Notes: generated by a model from the letters alone, not told the origin. DNA of 6,407 nt from Solirubrobacterales bacterium (GCA_013695395.1 JACDAP010000052.1:1-6407); one strand, 5' to 3'; shown: positions 1 to 6,256, counted from the first letter of the stretch. Numbers and translations are program-made.

Positions 1-282
1 GGCCGTGTCTGCGACTTCTACTTCGACGGCGTCTGCTGGGAGATGGACGCCATGGACCGCTCCTCCGACTTCTTCGCCGCCAAGCACGGGGAGTCGCCCT
101 ACGTCGTGGTCACTCCCGAGGACTTCCGCTTCCGCATTGAGCGGCACATGGCCACGGCGCACGTCGAGAACGGCGATCCCATCGTGTCGATCGAGTACGC
201 CGGCCTCGAGAGCACCTACGACATCGAGATGGCCGCGGACGGTCCACTGAACTTCCTGGCCAACGGCATCGTCTCGCACAAC
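1..282 (+). other. C-terminal splicing region of an intein in DnaE (partial)
   Basis: Ninety-four codons in frame with dnaE that do not resemble polymerase. They end in the classic intein C-terminal blocks: block F-like STYDIEMAADGPLNFLANG (208-267) and block G GIVSHN, with penultimate His at 277-279 and terminal Asn at 280-282, followed by Ser (283-285) as the +1 nucleophile of the C-extein. PIVSIEYAGLES just before block F is the usual beta-strand lead-in. The junction restores the alpha motif FNK/SHAA if the missing N-extein ends in FNK. Known of the family: Asn cyclises with help from the penultimate His, and Ser/Thr/Cys +1 carries the branched ester. The N-terminal blocks A and B and any homing endonuclease lie upstream; codons 1-55 (FDGVCWEMDAMDRS and onward) match no endonuclease motif I know. 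At the usual F-block His position the sequence has Leu (PLNF rather than HNF). A cis-splicing intein is likelier than a split one, but the window cannot exclude a split gene. Confidence 0.93.
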
Positions 283-1620
283 TCGCACGCCGCCTGCTAC
301 GCGCTGATCTCCTACCGGACGGCCTGGCTGAAGGCGAATCACTGCGCGGAGTACATGGCCGCGCTGATCTCCTCGGTGATGGACACCAAGGACAAGGTCC
401 CGTTCTTCGCGGCCAAGTGCGAGGAGATGGGGATCGGCGTCCTGCCTCCGGACGTGAACATCTCCGACCACGAGTTCGTGGTCTCAGGCGGCGACATTCG
501 CTTCGGCCTGGACGCGGTCAAGGGCGTCGGCTACGCGGCCGTCGAGGCGATCAAGGCCGCCCGTGACGACGGTGGCCCGTTCACGTCGCTGTGGGAGTTC
601 TGCGCGCGTGTCGACCCGCGCGCGGTCAACAAGAAGGCGATCGAGGCGCTCGTCAAATGCGGCGCGTTCTCCTCCACCGGGGACACCCGAAAGGGGATGC
701 TCGCAGTGCTCGAGCAGGCGCAGGCCGCCGGGCAGAAGACGCAGCAGGACGCCGAGATCGGGCAGGGGTCCATCTTCGACATGTTCGACGAGCCCGCCTC
801 CGGTGCGGGCTCCGGAGCAGCGGCCGAAGCCTTCGCACCCGCCTACCCGCCCGTGCCGAGCGAGGAGTTCGAGCAGGGTGAGCTGCTGGCCGTCGAGAAG
901 GAGGCGATCGGGCTCTTCCTGAGTGCCCATCCGCTCAAGGAGGTCCGCGAGGCGCTCTACGCCAAGGTCACCTGCCGGCTGGGCGCGATCGGCGACCGCA
1001 AGGACAAGGACTTCGTCGCGGTCGGGGGCATCGTCACCCAGGCCAAGAAGATCCGCACCAAGTCGGGCGAGATGATGATGTTCGCGACGATCGACGATCT
1101 CGAGGGTCAGGTCGAGATCCTCCTGTTCCCGAAGACGCTCGCGGAGTTCGAGCCCCAGGTCGACGAGGTGCTGCTCGTCAAGGGCACCGTCAGCCACGGG
1201 GAGAAGGGCACCGCGGTGCTCGCCAACCAGGTCGACCCGTTCACGCCGTCGCAGGCCGAGGTCGTACGGGCCCGCGAGGCCGCAGCCAAGGCACCGAAGG
1301 CTCCCGACGCCCTGCGCCTGCGGGCCGATGCGCGGCGCCTGCCCGCCTCCGTCATCGACGACCTGAAACACCTGTTCCTGCAGCATCCGGGGGCCTCCGA
1401 GGTCGTGCTGAAGCTCGACACCTCAGACGGACCGCGGTTCCTGCTCTTCGGCTCCGAGTTCAAGGTCAAGCCCGACGCCGGTCTGCGCGCGGAGCTCGAC
1501 GCGATCCTCGGGCCCGCGCGCCCGGCCCTCGCGCGGCCGACCGAGGGTCCCGACGACGCTCTCGACGAGGAGCCCGCCGGGCTCGAGCCCCAGCCGGCCG
1601 GGCAGCCGCAGCCGGTCTGA
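1..1620 (+). CDS. dnaE: DNA polymerase III subunit alpha, 3' part, with C-terminal end of an in-frame intein
   Basis: Replicative polymerase alpha subunit, open at the left edge; frame 1 is open from base 1, so the ATG at 43 is internal. Codons 1-94 are intein (separate entry). The C-extein (283-1620, 445 residues) begins SHAACYALISYRTAWLKANH, the conserved segment normally preceded by FNK in alpha. Then come an HhH-type segment IRFGLDAVKGVG (496-531), the stretch ending KKAIEALVKCGAF, a likely sliding-clamp motif QGSIF (763-777, compare the QxxLF-type clamp motif of the family), and an OB-fold region from VAVGGIVTQ through GQVEILLFPKTL (about 1015-1240). A C-terminal domain (about 1300-1515) follows, then an Ala/Pro/Gln-rich tail ending in TGA. 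The PHP domain, palm and catalytic aspartates lie outside the window. The length after the junction is close to that of other bacterial alphas. Neighbour nfo is convergent with a 7-nt gap. Identity is very secure; E. coli-type DnaE1 is favoured over DnaE2/ImuC because of the clamp motif and the full OB/C-terminal region. Confidence 0.96.
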   Translation, partial: GRVCDFYFDGVCWEMDAMDRSSDFFAAKHGESPYVVVTPEDFRFRIERHMATAHVENGDPIVSIEYAGLESTYDIEMAADGPLNFLANGIVSHNSHAACYALISYRTAWLKANHCAEYMAALISSVMDTKDKVPFFAAKCEEMGIGVLPPDVNISDHEFVVSGGDIRFGLDAVKGVGYAAVEAIKAARDDGGPFTSLWEFCARVDPRAVNKKAIEALVKCGAFSSTGDTRKGMLAVLEQAQAAGQKTQQDAEIGQGSIFDMFDEPASGAGSGAAAEAFAPAYPPVPSEEFEQGELLAVEKEAIGLFLSAHPLKEVREALYAKVTCRLGAIGDRKDKDFVAVGGIVTQAKKIRTKSGEMMMFATIDDLEGQVEILLFPKTLAEFEPQVDEVLLVKGTVSHGEKGTAVLANQVDPFTPSQAEVVRAREAAAKAPKAPDALRLRADARRLPASVIDDLKHLFLQHPGASEVVLKLDTSDGPRFLLFGSEFKVKPDAGLRAELDAILGPARPALARPTEGPDDALDEEPAGLEPQPAGQPQPV

Positions 1621-1627
1621 CCTGCGC

Positions 1628-2485
1628 TCAGCTGCGCGCGGCGAGCCCGCGCACGCGGAGCGCCTCGCACTGCCGTACGTCGGTCTCGTCCGAATTCTTG
1701 GGATCGCTGAGCGTCTCCAGGACGCACGGGAGCCCGTCGAAGCGCGGCTCGGACAGGAACGCGGCGCAGCCGTCCTCGCCGAGCTCCCCCTCGCCGACGA
1801 GCGCGTGCCGGTCGACGTTCGAACCGAGCGCCACCTTCGAGTCGTTCAGGTGCAGCGAGCCGAGCCGGTCGGCGCCGCAGCGCTCGTCGCACTCGTCGAG
1901 CGTCTCGGTGAGCCCGGCGGCGGTGCGGATGTCGTAGCCGGAGGCGTACAGGTGACAGGAGTCCAGGCAGATCCCGAGGCGCTCGTGGCCGCCCGCGGCG
2001 TCCAGCAGCGCCGCAAGCTCGGCGAACGAACGGCCGAGCGTCCCGCCCGAGCCCGCGGTGTTCTCCAGGTGCAGCGGGCAGCGGTCGCTCTCTGCGAGCG
2101 CCTCGGCGATCACCACGCCCGCCCGCTCGATCGCCTCGTCCACGCTCCCCTTGAGTGCGGAGCCCGGGTGCAGGACCACGGCGTGGGCGCCGAGCCGGTC
2201 TCCGGCGCGTAGCGACGCGGTCAGCGAGGTGAGCGACTTCTCCCGGATCTCCGGGTCCTCGGAGGCCGGGTTCAGCAGGTAGACGGCGTGGATCAGCAGG
2301 GCGTCGACGGTCGAGGCCTCGAACGCCTCGTGGTAGGCCGCGACGGCCTCCTCGGCGTAGACCGTCGGCTTCCACGCGCGGGGGTTCTGGTTGAAGATCT
2401 GGATCGAACGGGCGCCCCGCTCGATCCCGCGCTCGACCGCCTTGGCGGGTCCGCCGACGGGGGAGACGTGGGCTCCGATCAGCAC
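1628..2485 (-). CDS. nfo: Deoxyribonuclease IV / AP endonuclease (endonuclease IV)
   Basis: Cleaves DNA 5' to abasic sites and removes blocked 3' ends in base-excision repair; cytoplasmic TIM-barrel enzyme with a trinuclear zinc centre. With a GTG start at 2485 the protein has 285 residues, normal for the family, and begins VLIGAHVSPVGG, matching the usual N-terminus (M/V)LIGxHVS. All nine metal ligands can be placed: H66, H106 (LHPGS), E141 (LENTAG), D175 and H178 (CLDSCH), H212 (LHLNDSK), D225 and H227 (DRH), E257 (LET). IFNQNPRAW (30-38) and SGYDIRT are further family signatures. The frame stays open upstream to about 2602, but that extension is basic and low-complexity and runs into gltX on the other strand. 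A TTG at 2530 is the only other plausible start and also lacks a Shine-Dalgarno. No Shine-Dalgarno precedes the GTG either, so leaderless initiation is possible. Convergent with dnaE, divergent from gltX. Confidence 0.96.
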   Translation of the reverse strand: MLIGAHVSPVGGPAKAVERGIERGARSIQIFNQNPRAWKPTVYAEEAVAAYHEAFEASTVDALLIHAVYLLNPASEDPEIREKSLTSLTASLRAGDRLGAHAVVLHPGSALKGSVDEAIERAGVVIAEALAESDRCPLHLENTAGSGGTLGRSFAELAALLDAAGGHERLGICLDSCHLYASGYDIRTAAGLTETLDECDERCGADRLGSLHLNDSKVALGSNVDRHALVGEGELGEDGCAAFLSEPRFDGLPCVLETLSDPKNSDETDVRQCEALRVRGLAARS

Positions 2486-2521
2486 GGCGGAACGGGGGAA
2501 CGGCGCGGCAGGGGCATTGCC

Positions 2522-2527
2522 TAGAGT
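2522..2527 (+). promoter_or_regulatory. Putative -10 element for a leaderless gltX transcript
   Basis: TAGAGT fits the TANNNT pattern of housekeeping actinobacterial promoters and lies 8 nt before the gltX ATG. A start site at the usual 6-8 nt downstream would fall at or just before the A of the ATG. No Shine-Dalgarno stands in the 15 nt before the ATG, which fits a leaderless mRNA. No good -35 hexamer is seen at 17 nt spacing. The call rests on position and a six-base match, so it is suggestive only. Confidence 0.4.
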
Positions 2528-2535
2528 CAACCGCA

Positions 2536-3885
2536 ATGGCCTCCGAGACACGCGTCCGCTTCGCCCCGAGCCCCACCGGGGCCCTGCACATCGGCGGCGC
2601 ACGGGCCGCGCTCTACAACTGGTTGGTCGCCCGCCAGAGCGGCGGCGCCATGGTGCTGCGCATCGAGGACACCGACCGCGAACGCTCCACCCCCGAGAAC
2701 GTCGAGCAGATCCTCGACGCCCTGCGCTGGCTCGAGCTCGACTGGGACGAGGGGCCGATCAGCCAGGTGGAGCGCAGCCCGCGCCACCAGGAGGTTCTCG
2801 CCGACCTGGTCGCGCGCGACCTCGCCTACCGGACCACCGCGACCGCCGAGGACGTCAAGGCCTACAAGCAGGAGCACGGCGACGCCGCCGGCTTCCGCGG
2901 CACCCCGAGCCCGGACGGCGAGGGCGCGGTGCGTCTGCGCGTGCCGGGCGGCGACATCGTGGTCCACGATCTCATCCGCGGCGAGGCGACCTTCCGGGCC
3001 GAGCATCTCGACGAGCCGGTGATCGCCCGGGCCGACGGCTCGGTGCTCTACAACTTCGCGGTCGCCGTCGACGATCACGACGCCGGCATCACGCATGTGA
3101 TCCGGGGGGAGGACCACCTCTCGAACACGCCCAAGCAGCTGCTCGTCTACGCCGCGCTCGGCGCGACCCCGCCGGCCTTCGCCCACTTGCCGCTCCTGCA
3201 CGGTCACGACGGCAAGAAGCTCTCCAAGCGCCACGGTGCAGCCAGCGTCCAGGAGCTCCGTGCGGCCGGCTACCTGCCCGCGGCGGTCCGCAACTACATC
3301 GCGTTGCTCGGCTGGGGCGATGTCGACTCGGAGACCCTCATCGCGACCCCGGACCTGGTCGAGCGCTTCGAGCTCAGCCGCGTCTCGCGCAACCCCTCCC
3401 GCTTCGACGAGCAGAAGCTGCGCTGGATGAACGGCCGCTACCTCCGGGAGCTCTCGCTCGATGAGCTGACCGTCGAGCTCGAGGCCTTCACCGGTCGCTC
3501 CGGCCTGCGCGCGGGCGCGGAGATCAGCGCGGAGAAGATCCAGACGCTCGCCGACTTCTGGCCGCTGGCCGGCTTCCTGTACGACGGCCCGGTCTCCGAC
3601 CCCAAGGCCCGGGAGAAGTGGCTCACGAACCCCGAGCACCTTGCCGCGCTCGTCGACGCACGGAGCGCGCTCAGCGCGCTCGAGGCGTTCACGCTGGAGG
3701 AGATCGAGGCCGCGCTGCGCGGTGTCGCCGCCGCGCGCGAGGTCAAGGCCAAGGACGTCTTCCAGCCGGTGCGGGTCGCGATCGCGGGCACGGCGGCCTC
3801 GCCTGGGCTGTTCGAGTCGCTGATCGTCCTCGGGCGGGACGCGTCGCTGGCGCGGATGGACGCCGCCTTCGCAGCGAGGATCTGA
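2536..3885 (+). CDS. gltX: Glutamate--tRNA ligase, cysteine-free (no zinc-binding insertion)
   Basis: Class I aminoacyl-tRNA synthetase that activates glutamate with ATP and charges tRNA(Glu) in the cytoplasm. Of 449 residues, a little short for the family (commonly about 470-490). The Rossmann fold begins VRFAPSPTGALHIGG (residues 7-21), whose HIGG is the GluRS form of HIGH; LRIEDTDRERS (41-51) follows. LYNFAVAVDDHDAGITHVIR (171-190) then GEDHLSNTPKQ is the typical core, and DGKKLSKRHG (225-234) is the KMSKS-like loop. The C-terminal half is helical, as expected for the anticodon-binding domain. The zinc motif CxC of many bacterial GluRS should lie near residue 100 but reads YRTTATAEDV; the whole protein has no cysteine. 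The ATG at 2536 places the first conserved residues immediately and leaves no room for a Shine-Dalgarno-led start. Whether it is discriminating or also charges tRNA(Gln) for the GatCAB route cannot be told here. Confidence 0.97.
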   Translation: MASETRVRFAPSPTGALHIGGARAALYNWLVARQSGGAMVLRIEDTDRERSTPENVEQILDALRWLELDWDEGPISQVERSPRHQEVLADLVARDLAYRTTATAEDVKAYKQEHGDAAGFRGTPSPDGEGAVRLRVPGGDIVVHDLIRGEATFRAEHLDEPVIARADGSVLYNFAVAVDDHDAGITHVIRGEDHLSNTPKQLLVYAALGATPPAFAHLPLLHGHDGKKLSKRHGAASVQELRAAGYLPAAVRNYIALLGWGDVDSETLIATPDLVERFELSRVSRNPSRFDEQKLRWMNGRYLRELSLDELTVELEAFTGRSGLRAGAEISAEKIQTLADFWPLAGFLYDGPVSDPKAREKWLTNPEHLAALVDARSALSALEAFTLEEIEAALRGVAAAREVKAKDVFQPVRVAIAGTAASPGLFESLIVLGRDASLARMDAAFAARI

Positions 3886-3924
3886 ACGTATCGACACTCA
3901 GGGCTCATCTATTCGTCCAGTGCT

Positions 3925-3932
3925 GCCGATAG
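3925..3932 (+). promoter_or_regulatory. Sigma-28 (FliA/SigD)-like -10 element GCCGATAG
   Basis: GCCGATAG matches seven of eight bases of the motility sigma factor -10 consensus (GCCGATAA in enterics, GCCGATAT in Bacillus). It sits in the short gap between gltX and the HDOD-LuxR gene. A start site 6-7 nt downstream would give a leader of about 22-24 nt containing the GAGGAG Shine-Dalgarno. The upstream element is weak: CTCATCTATT at 3904-3913 occupies the -35 position but is not the canonical TAAA/TAAAGTTT. If correct, the operon is expressed with flagellar or chemotaxis genes. The call is inference from one good half-site in the right place. Confidence 0.45.
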
Positions 3933-3946
3933 GGACCTCGAACCCC

Positions 3947-3953
3947 GAGGAGA
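3947..3953 (+). promoter_or_regulatory. Shine-Dalgarno deciding the start of the HDOD-LuxR gene
   Basis: GAGGAGA lies 8 nt before the ATG at 3962. It supports this ATG over the in-frame GTG at 3920, which has no ribosome-binding site and would overlap the proposed promoter element. It is the clearest Shine-Dalgarno in the window; gltX, nfo and the Rrf2 gene lack one. Confidence 0.75.
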
Positions 3954-3961
3954 CCCTTCCG

Positions 3962-5059
3962 ATGAGCACCGCCGCTACCACACAAGCTTCCGCCTCCCCC
4001 GCCAGCCAGGCCCATCGGCAGGCGGACGCTCAGCGCCATCACAACGAAGGTCATGGTCGCCGGCTGACGTCGGCCTTCGAGGCTCTGGAGGCGTTCCCCG
4101 CCCTGGCTGAGTCGCGCAACCGACTGCTCCGGCTGGTTTCGCAGGACCGGCCGTCGACGGCCGACGTCGTCAACGCGGTCGAGTCCGACGTCGCGCTCGT
4201 GATCTCCGTCCTGCGCCTGGCCAATCAGGTCGAGGGAAAGACCCGAGGCCGCGTGGAGTCGGTGGTCCAGGCGGTCGAGATCCTCTCACCCGAGTCCGTC
4301 CAGGCGCTCGCCACCCGCGCGAGCACCTTCGACTTCTTCGAGCGCTCGGCCGTCTGGGACGCCGCGCCGGAGCGCTTCCGCCTGCACGGCGTGGCCACCC
4401 AACGCGCCGCGGACCGACTCGCGCTCGAGGCCGGCTACGAACACCGTGACCGCCTCATGGTCACCGCGCTGCTCCATGACATCGGCAAGCTCGTGCTGAT
4501 GCACGCCTACCCCGGCTACCCCGGGCAGGTCCACGGGACCGCCCGCACGCCGGAGGAGCGTATCCACCGTGAGCGCCGGGAGCTCGGCGTCGATCACGCC
4601 CTCGTCGGGGGCGTGCTCGCCCGCCGGTGGGGCCTGCCGAAGAGCGTCGCCTCGGTGATCGAGCGTCACCACTCCGAGGATGTCACCGAGGAGGCCGCGA
4701 TCGTCCGCCTCGCCGACATGCTGGCCCACTACGGCCAGGGCGGTTCGGTCTCGCCGACCGAGCTGTTGCGGACCGCACGGGTCGTCGGGCTCGGTCCGAC
4801 CGAGCTGCGCGCGGTCATGTACGACCTGCCGTACCCCGTTCAGGCTCGGGCGCGCAAGATCGACCCGTGCCCGCTCTCGGCCCGGGAGCTCGAGGTTCTC
4901 AAGCGGCTCTCGGAAGGCAAGGTCTACAAGCAGATCGCACACGAGCTCGCGCTCAGCACCTCGACGGTCCGCACGCACCTGCACAACATCTACGGCAAGC
5001 TCGGCGCCGTCGACCGCGCCCAGGCCGTGCTGATGGCCACCGAGCGCGGCTGGCTGTGA
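3962..5059 (+). CDS. HDOD-domain protein with C-terminal LuxR-type helix-turn-helix
   Basis: 365-residue cytoplasmic protein with no membrane segment. Residues 1-34 are Ala/Ser/Gln/His-rich and probably disordered. Residues about 35-255 form an HDOD domain: leader FEALEAFPALAESRNRLLRL, then SDVALVISVLRLANQ (75-89), and the core ALLHDIGKLVLMHAYPGYP. HD-fold metal positions are retained: H142, H172-D173 (LHDIGK), H212 (DHALVGGVLARRWGLP), H236-H237 and D252 (RLADML). Residues about 301-363 are a clear LuxR/GerE helix-turn-helix: PLSARELEVLKRLSEGK, YKQIAHELALSTSTVRTHL, then NIYGKLGAVDRAQAV. HDOD proteins are known as signalling or regulatory scaffolds, often near cyclic-di-GMP enzymes; here the DNA-binding domain makes a transcription factor the likeliest role, with HDOD as sensor or oligomerisation domain. 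The signal and any hydrolase activity are unknown. Twelve nt downstream lies a PAS-GGDEF gene, probably co-transcribed. The upstream gap has a sigma-28-like element, suggesting a link to motility. Confidence 0.9.
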   Translation: MSTAATTQASASPASQAHRQADAQRHHNEGHGRRLTSAFEALEAFPALAESRNRLLRLVSQDRPSTADVVNAVESDVALVISVLRLANQVEGKTRGRVESVVQAVEILSPESVQALATRASTFDFFERSAVWDAAPERFRLHGVATQRAADRLALEAGYEHRDRLMVTALLHDIGKLVLMHAYPGYPGQVHGTARTPEERIHRERRELGVDHALVGGVLARRWGLPKSVASVIERHHSEDVTEEAAIVRLADMLAHYGQGGSVSPTELLRTARVVGLGPTELRAVMYDLPYPVQARARKIDPCPLSARELEVLKRLSEGKVYKQIAHELALSTSTVRTHLHNIYGKLGAVDRAQAVLMATERGWL

Positions 5060-5071
5060 GCTTCCGTTGAC

Positions 5072-6234
5072 TTGAGTTCACCCGGCTCCGTGCCGATCAC
5101 CGGCCGGCTGGCTGACGCGTGGCTGCTCGTCGATCACGCGGGCCAGATCCGCTCGGTCGCCCCGGAGCTTGCCGCGCTGCTACCCGGTGCCACGGTCGGC
5201 GCCGACGCCGCCGGGCTGCTCGGTGAGCTCCCGGAGCCGGGCGTCGCACGGCGATCGGTGTCCGGGGAGAGGACCGGATCCCGCGAGCCGCGGAGCTGCG
5301 CGCGGAAGCGGTCGACCGCGACGGCCACCGACGGGTCGGGCTGCGCATGGTCCCCGGCGCGGAGCTGCTCGCGGAGTCGCGCCGCGGGCTCGACGCTGCG
5401 TTCGAGCAGGCCACGATCGGGATGGCGTTCCTCGACGTCGACGGCCGCTACGTGCGGGTCAACCCGGCGCACGCCGCGCTTCTCGGCTTGGGAGTCGACG
5501 AGCTCATCGGCGTGCGAGACATGGAGCTCACCCATCCCGACGACCGGCCGTCCGATCTCGCCGCCGCCTGGCGCATCCTCGACGGGGAGCTGGACACCTG
5601 GACGGTCGAGAAGCGCTTCGTCCGCGCCGACGGCAGCCACGCCTGGGTCATCGCGAACCTGACCTTCCTACGCACGCCCGAGGGCCTGCCCCAGATGTGG
5701 CTCGGGGTCTTCCAGGACATCACCGAGCGCAAGGCGATGGAGTCACGCCTGCAGCGTGAGGCGGAGGAGGACCCGCTGACGGGGCTGCCGAATCGCCGGC
5801 GCCTGGACGCCGAGCTCACGCGTGTGCTCAGCCGCGCCAGGCGCGAGGAAACCTCGGGGGGCGGTGCTCCTGCTCGATCTCGACGGGTTCAAACTGATCA
5901 ACGACCGCCACGGCCACGCCGCGGGTGACCGGGCGCTTGTCGATGTCGGGCGCGCCCTGCAGCGCCGCTGCGGGGCACCGACGTCCTCGCGCGCATCGGC
6001 GGAGACGAGTTCGCCGTCCTGCTGCCGATCGCGGACGTCGAGCAGGCGCGGTGGGTGGCCGCGGATCTGGTCGCGGCGGTCGCGGATGTCCGTCTCGCCG
6101 GCGACGAGTCGGCCCGTCTGAGCACCGCGGTCGGCATCAGCTGCTTCGGGCCCGGCGCGTGGGCCAGCGGCGAGGCGCTGCTCGCCGACGCCGACCGCGC
6201 GATGTACCGCGCAAAGGCCGACGGCGTGTCCTGA
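5072..6234 (+). pseudogene. PAS-GGDEF diguanylate cyclase interrupted by three single-base frameshifts
   Basis: Read across frames this is one protein of about 387 residues that would make cyclic-di-GMP from two GTP. The first segment (frame 2, TTG 5072 or GTG 5090) starts a PAS-like region: ADAWLLVDHAGQIRS. Coding passes to frame 1 within about 5227-5300 (one base lost; the G4 run at 5264-5267 is a candidate). A clear PAS domain follows (AFEQATIGMAFLDVDGRYV, THPDDRPSD, PAC end VFQDITERKAME), then the GGDEF entry [12 protein letters not shown] (5770 onward). Near the G6 run 5856-5861 (one base gained) it shifts to frame 2 for [20 protein letters not shown] with the metal-binding Asp. Between about 5962 and 5971 (one base lost) it returns to frame 1 for the inhibitory-site RxxD (RGTD, 5971-5982), [13 protein letters not shown] (GGDEF 5998-6012) and DADRAMYRAKADG, ending TGA 6232-6234. 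The net change is one base, so the restored length is divisible by three. Every active-site motif survives, pointing to recent indels or sequence errors. It follows the HDOD-LuxR stop by 12 nt, as in an operon. Confidence 0.85.
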
Positions 6235-6256
6235 CGGATCCCGCCGGAGTCGCGAC

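Noticed and set aside
1636..1652. GC-only hairpin (GCGCGG / CCGCGC, 5-nt loop) near the dnaE-nfo junction as a terminator
   Set aside because: It lies inside the nfo coding end and has no T-tract on either side; such stems are common by chance at this GC content.
2525..2530. TTGACT on the minus strand as the -35 box of nfo
   Set aside because: No AT-containing -10 hexamer occurs at 15-19 nt downstream (the stretch is all G/C), and the match overlaps the proposed gltX -10 element.
1107..2591. Long minus-strand open frame of 494 codons across dnaE's 3' end and nfo
   Set aside because: Arg/Gly/Ala-rich low-complexity translation overlapping two secure genes; a product of third-position G/C bias on the other frames.
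2527..3897. 456-codon minus-strand open frame opposite gltX
   Set aside because: It mirrors gltX in the antisense frame, has no recognisable domain and shows the Val/Gly/Arg-rich composition typical of shadow frames.
3936..3950. Hairpin CCTCG / CGAGG that would hide the Shine-Dalgarno of the HDOD-LuxR gene
   Set aside because: Only 5 bp, and if transcription starts about 6-7 nt after GCCGATAG the left arm is partly outside the mRNA.
3920..3961. GTG at 3920 as start of the HDOD-LuxR protein
   Set aside because: No Shine-Dalgarno upstream, and it would place codons over the sigma-28-like element; the ATG at 3962 has a good ribosome-binding site.
5072..5662. A separate 196-codon gene in frame 2 after the HDOD-LuxR gene
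   Set aside because: After about 5265 its translation becomes Ser/Arg-rich with no domain, while frame 1 gives a clear PAS domain; only the first 55-65 codons are genuine.
5850..5980. Programmed ribosomal frameshifting in the cyclase gene
   Set aside because: Three separate shifts in different directions would be needed, with no slippery heptamer plus stimulator visible; indels or sequence errors explain it more simply.
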